64,000 nt of DNA. It comes from Petunia secreta (Eukaryota > Streptophyta > Magnoliopsida > Solanales > Solanaceae). Position numbers and translations under genes: made by a program. Positions 60,108 through 64,000 of the stretch are shown in pieces. The stretch covers positions 21,209,501 to 21,273,500 of the forward strand of contig JARKIP010000021.1 of NCBI GenBank assembly GCA_029990175.1. The letters are read 5' to 3'. Position 1 is the stretch's first letter; each line of letters starts with the position of its first letter. Below the pieces are notes generated by a model. It searched no databases. It was given only the letters and a program-made list of their open reading frames with translations, and was not told the DNA's origin.

Positions 60108-61148
60108 TATGGGTGTCAAACGGGTAGGGGTCTACCCGTCAAAACCCGGACCCGGACTCATTAAAATTCGACCCCATCCGGACCCGCAAAAATCCAGACC
60201 CGGACCCGTAAACCCCCTAAAATACCCCTACCCGAACGGTTCTTTTTCTTAACGAATACCCGTATCCGTTAAGACCCGTTAAAATTATGGGGTATTACTG
60301 GATATACCCGTATCCGTATCCGTTAAAATAAACTGAGTGTTAAAACTTGTATGTGTAGAGAAAGGTATACACAAGTTTTTCACTCATGATTTAATTCGTT
60401 TTGTGTCCATATTGTTACTAGTGAAATATGTTCAAGAGAAACAAGTTTAGCTATTTAATTAAAAAAGAAACTTGATATTCCATAATTCAACAATTTGAAT
60501 ATATATTACTCAAATATGGTATAGAACTTCAACTATTAACTTTGATATATACCTCAAATAGGTGATACCCGTCACTCTTTTGGGTAATAATGCTTTGAAT
60601 GTTCTAGTTTGTTTACGAGACTGGATTAGATCGGAGCGAAAAACTAAGGAATTGAAGACTCACTAGAACAAGATGATAACCTTGAAGAAATTCTGTTAAG
60701 TGATCAAGCACTATCAATGACACCTACACCGGAGCATGAGGAAAATGATATGGAAGAAATTACACAAAGAAATAGGCATATTTAAATTTGTAATTTGAAT
60801 TTTCATTATCTAGTTTTGATGTTGCACTTTTCAAATTTAGAAGTTTAATGTTTAATACTTTAATAGTTCAAGTATCTTAAATAAAGTAAGTCATTCAGTT
60901 TTTCCTAATCATTCATCTTTTTTTTTAAGTATTTAAAATAATATTAAAAAAAATTAAAACCGGGACTCAAACCCGATTTTTTAAGACCCGAACCCGTACC
61001 CGTACCCGCTAAGACCCGAACCCGCACGGGTTTTTTTTTTCCTACCCAAAACCCGGACCCGTTAAGAACCCGTAATTTAAACCCGTACCCGGAACTTGCG
61101 GGGTTACAATTTTACAATCCGGACCCGTATACCCGTTTGACACCCATA
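60108..61148. mobile_element. hAT-derived element with 8-bp target duplication
   Basis: Ends are perfect inverted repeats, TATGGGTGTCAAACGGGTA and TACCCGTTTGACACCCATA. ATTTCAGC flanks both sides (60100-60107, 61149-61156). Both subterminal regions are dense in GACCCG/CGGGTC words. A remnant of a hAT transposase C-terminus (LNVLVCLRDWIRSE, 60595-60640) lies inside, followed by an acidic tail. Confidence 0.92.
60581..60785 (+). pseudogene. hAT transposase C-terminal remnant
   Basis: LLGNNALNVLVCLRDWIRSE resembles the end of the hAT dimerisation domain (A-L-I-C-x-x-D-W). After a stop come EEILLSDQALS and EHEENDMEEITQRN, an acidic tail as in hAT transposases. Too short and broken to be active. 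Confidence 0.6.
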
Positions 61149-62593
61149 ATTTCAGCAGAGTCAGACACGAGGATTGGTACAAAATACGACTCAACTGATT
61201 GTAACTGATCATCCTTACCCAGATTTGATCTTCAAACAAATAAATATGGGACCACACACGAGACTCGAGTTTTAATTTAAAAGTTAGGACATGGTGCAAA
61301 ACTCGAGTGGAACTTACAGAACCTGACCATGAAAATGGACCTTTAGTTATTGAAACGACCTTAGGTAGTCGTTTCGGGAATTAGGGCCCCGATTTACATG
61401 ATGATAATTTTAAAATCTTCATAAGGTCCATTAGGACATGTCTGTAAAATTTGAGCTAAATCAGACTTCGTTTGGTAGGTATCGGAAGAAGGTTTCACAT
61501 TCCGTTGTCGGTAAATATTAAAAAGAGATTTTCGAGCTTGATTTTGGTGAATGAGCTCCGATTCGAAATCCGAAAGCGTTGTTAGGTTCATATGATTATT
61601 TTTTACCTGTATGGATTTTTGAAAGTGAATTTCGAGGTCGTTCGGATAGTTTACGCTAAAATACCGAAAGTTAAAGAATTTGATTTTTTTCGTTTTGATT
61701 CGCATTTTGAGTTTCGGGGATTCGATTTGAGATATGCCTTAGTGAGTACGTCACATAAATTTTGTATAACTTGCTTGAGAAATTTAAATCATTTCGAATT
61801 TCGTAAGGTTCATTTTAATTTTCGTCCCGAAAATAAAAGAAAAAGAAAAAGAAAATGGAACTGAAAGTCAGTTAAGCTAAGGGATTATAATTCCCTTAGC
61901 AGCTACACTTCAGAATGAAAACAGTAACACTAACCAAAAGCAGAGAAAAGGAAAACGCAAGGAAAGAAAGAAAAAGGGAAAGGAGAAGGAGAAAAATAGT
62001 AGAATTTTGACCCCGAAATCTCTAGGTAATGATGTTAGCTCATTATCTTAGTTTATAACGTGTGTTTGAATATATTTTAACTGTAAAACTTGGGATATTA
62101 GACATCATTTTAATAAGTTCAATTGATAGTTTCAAGGATTAAGGACCATGAAAATGGAATTGATTATATATTTACACCGAGGGAATTATGGGCAACCCAT
62201 AAATGCAATTTATTTAGGGTTTGGTTATGTGACTTTGAACCCTGTATATAGGCCTTGCCTGCATATTGCGTTAGTGAATAGGGTATCAGGTTCCTAACCG
62301 AATTGCCTTAAGATGTAGGGAATGTAGCCTTTTCTTATTGAATAAGCAGGATCGTTTGGCAGTGAATCCAAAGGATAAACGGGTGTTGAGTAGCACTTTG
62401 AAATAAGGTAAGTGTTTGTATCCATTTCTTTGGAGGCCCTTGGCCTTGTGGATAATCTACCACGTGTTCCTTACGTATGTAGCTGCCGAAAGGCGTACTC
62501 ATTACGCCTTAGCTTTAGAATTTACATTGTATATTATATGTTATGTCCTGTTGTTTGTATTGTATTGAGTATATGAGCATTGTACTCTAGCTG

Positions 62594-62900
62594 TCATCAT
62601 TGCATATACTTCCCGGTAATCGATGAGAGTCCCGAGCCGGTGAAGGGTCATCATTGCATATACTTCCCGCTAATCGATGAGAGTCTCGAGCCGGTGAAGG
62701 GTCATCATTGCATATACTTTCGGGTAATCGATGAGAGTCTCGAGCAGGTAAAGGGTCATCATTGCATATACTTCCCGGTAATCGATGAGAGTCCCGAGCC
62801 GGTGAAGGGTACTTTCCAGTAATCGATGAGAGTCCCGAGCCGGTGAAGGGTCATCATTGCATATACTTCCCGGTAATCGATGAGAGTCCCGAGCTGGAGA
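62594..62900 (+). repeat. 54-bp tandem array in the LTR
   Basis: Five full copies start at 62594, 62648, 62702, 62756 and 62851, with a shortened one at 62810. The unit contains CATCATTGCATATACTTCCC and GGTAATCGATGAGAGTCCCG. The 54-base period keeps a frame open, but this is not a gene. Confidence 0.95.
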
Positions 62901-63045
62901 TATGTATCAGGCATATGTGACTGCATTCCATCATACCACATTCATCCCATCTCATTGCATGTATTGTGTTGTATGCGGTATGTATACCATGTTGTGGCCA
63001 TATCTCAGTTTGCCTATATATTTCTGGCTCGTATCCGGGTTGCAT

Positions 63046-63305
63046 GCTGCAACAGTATAAATATATGGATTGGGTTGGACGCCGCAACAGTATAAATATA
63101 TGGATCGGGTTGCATGCCGCAACAGTATAAATATATGGATCGGGTTGCACGCTGCAACAGTATAAATATATGGATCGGGTTGCACGTCGCGACACTACGA
63201 ATATATGGATCGGGTTGCACGCCGCGACAGTATAAATATATGGATCGGGTTGCACTCCACGACAGTATGAATATATAGATCGGGTTGCACGCTGCAACAG
63301 TATGT
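63046..63305 (+). repeat. 36-bp tandem array with a TATA motif in every unit
   Basis: Seven to eight copies of GCAACAGTATAAATATATGG plus ATCGGGTTGCACGCC. Most copies keep TATAAATATAT. The open frames on minus (repeating NPIHIF) are a by-product. Confidence 0.95.
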
Positions 63306-63972
63306 ATTTCTGATTGTTGATATGTTTGGGATACTTAAAAACTTATATGTTAATTCTATCTTATGTCCCTGGTTTTTTATGAGTTTATGATTCCATACGT
63401 GTTTCCGGTTATTATCTGGCTCTGCCATTTTATAGTTTAAATAAGATGGATTTGGTTTACCTTTTTTTCTTCTCTCTGGCTAGCTATCCTATTCTTTAAG
63501 GTGGCTAGTCTGCCCCACTTATTGAGTCCTTTTGACTCACCCTTGTTTGTTGTTTGTTCTTTTCTATCTATTTCTTTTCAGCAGGTTCGCTCCAGGACTG
63601 AGTTCGCCACGTTGTGAATGAGCGAAGACGACTTCAGCTATCAGTGTGAGCCAGCTTTTATTCAGGATGACCACAGTTTTATATTTATTATTTCAGTTGC
63701 ATTTTGCTCCCTTCAGGAGATATCTGTCTTTTTTTGTACTCTTTGATGTCTAATTTGGATAGCCCTAAACCTAGTATGTTGGGTAGTTAGCTGTAATTTT
63801 TTTTGTACAGCTTAGAGGTATCAGTATGTCTGTATTTTTTCTAAGTCTTGTTCTTATTTATGAATTAAATTATATTTATTTTCCTAATTAAATTGGTAAG
63901 GGTTCGCCCGACGGGTCTAGGGAAGGATGTCGGGTGCCCGCACGGCCTAGCCGAATTTCCGGTCGTGTTAGT

Positions 63973-63984
63973 TGGCATCAGAGC
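63973..63984 (+). other. Primer-binding site of the element leaving the window
   Basis: TGGCATCAGAGC, two bases after the LTR end; one base from the initiator Met site TGGTATCAGAGC. Confidence 0.8.
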
Positions 63985-64000
63985 CCAGTTTAGAGTCTAT

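Larger units (their letters stand above)
61351..63970 (+). repeat. 2.6-kb LTR of a Tekay-related gypsy element, continuing past the window
   Basis: Starts TGAAACGACCTTAGGTAGTC and ends CCGGTCGTGTTA, just before a Met-type primer site. The first ~280 bases match the 300-bp LTRs at 23449 and 30104; the rest is absent from those. Contains two tandem arrays. No coding region is seen because the interior lies beyond 64000. Confidence 0.75.

Noticed and set aside
60110..61140. ACCCG/GACCCG-rich stretches suggesting telomere-like or GC satellite DNA
   Set aside because: They are the subterminal parts of a hAT element with clear ends and target duplication; the unit is not the plant telomere TTTAGGG.
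62580..63300. Regular 54-bp and 36-bp repeats that could suggest a CRISPR array, with frames on both strands
   Set aside because: Units are tandem without unique spacers and lie inside a plant LTR; open frames follow from periods divisible by three.

Overview
The window looks like nuclear DNA of a flowering plant, most likely Solanaceae. The evidence is one intron-rich host gene with AT-rich introns, a tRNA-derived SINE of the kind seen in nightshades, and about 50 kb of nested LTR retrotransposons of plant-specific lineages (Ty1/copia and Ty3/gypsy Tekay, Athila and Ogre/Tat types) mixed with non-autonomous MULE and hAT elements. No prokaryotic features, rRNA, tRNA gene or CRISPR array was seen.

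Layout. 0.4-7.2 kb: one complete gene on the minus strand, an HMA5-like copper-transporting P1B-ATPase. I rebuilt eight coding exons (966 codons), a likely 5'UTR intron and a TATA box. One intron uses a GC donor, and one holds a SINE. 7.2-11 kb: intergenic DNA with a MITE, a small MULE with a 9-bp target duplication, a hAT-type MITE and a Stowaway-like MITE. 11-15.6 kb: a complete but dead copia element on the minus strand (two LTRs, Met-type primer site, polypurine tract). 17.7-20.3 kb: a 2.6-kb MULE with a perfect 9-bp target duplication, full of GTATC/TGTTTCA minisatellite. A MuDR-type transposase remnant follows it.

23.4-54.6 kb is a rearranged retrotransposon cluster. A Tekay-type chromovirus is present as a 5' half on plus (23449-26548) and a 3' half on minus (32756-30104). 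Its two outer flanks carry the same 5-bp duplication, GGCAG. An Athila-type element is present as a 5' part on minus (28897-26549) and a 3' part on plus (43330-54628), and its outer flanks share TGAGC. The two elements therefore each look like one insertion cut in two. One inversion of about 16.8 kb (26549-43329) makes both collinear again. The inverted block also carries the 5' part of an Ogre/Tat element (33258-43329) with a 3.9-kb LTR and two gag modules in tandem. An assembly error in repeats is the main alternative.

54.6-59.7 kb: flanking Ogre-like DNA on the minus strand with 40-bp tandem arrays and a gag remnant. 60.1-61.1 kb: a hAT-derived element with an 8-bp target duplication. 61.4-64 kb: a 2.6-kb LTR with two tandem arrays and a primer site. 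The rest of that element lies beyond the window.

Only the copper ATPase looks functional. All retroelement reading frames seen here are broken by stops or frameshifts.
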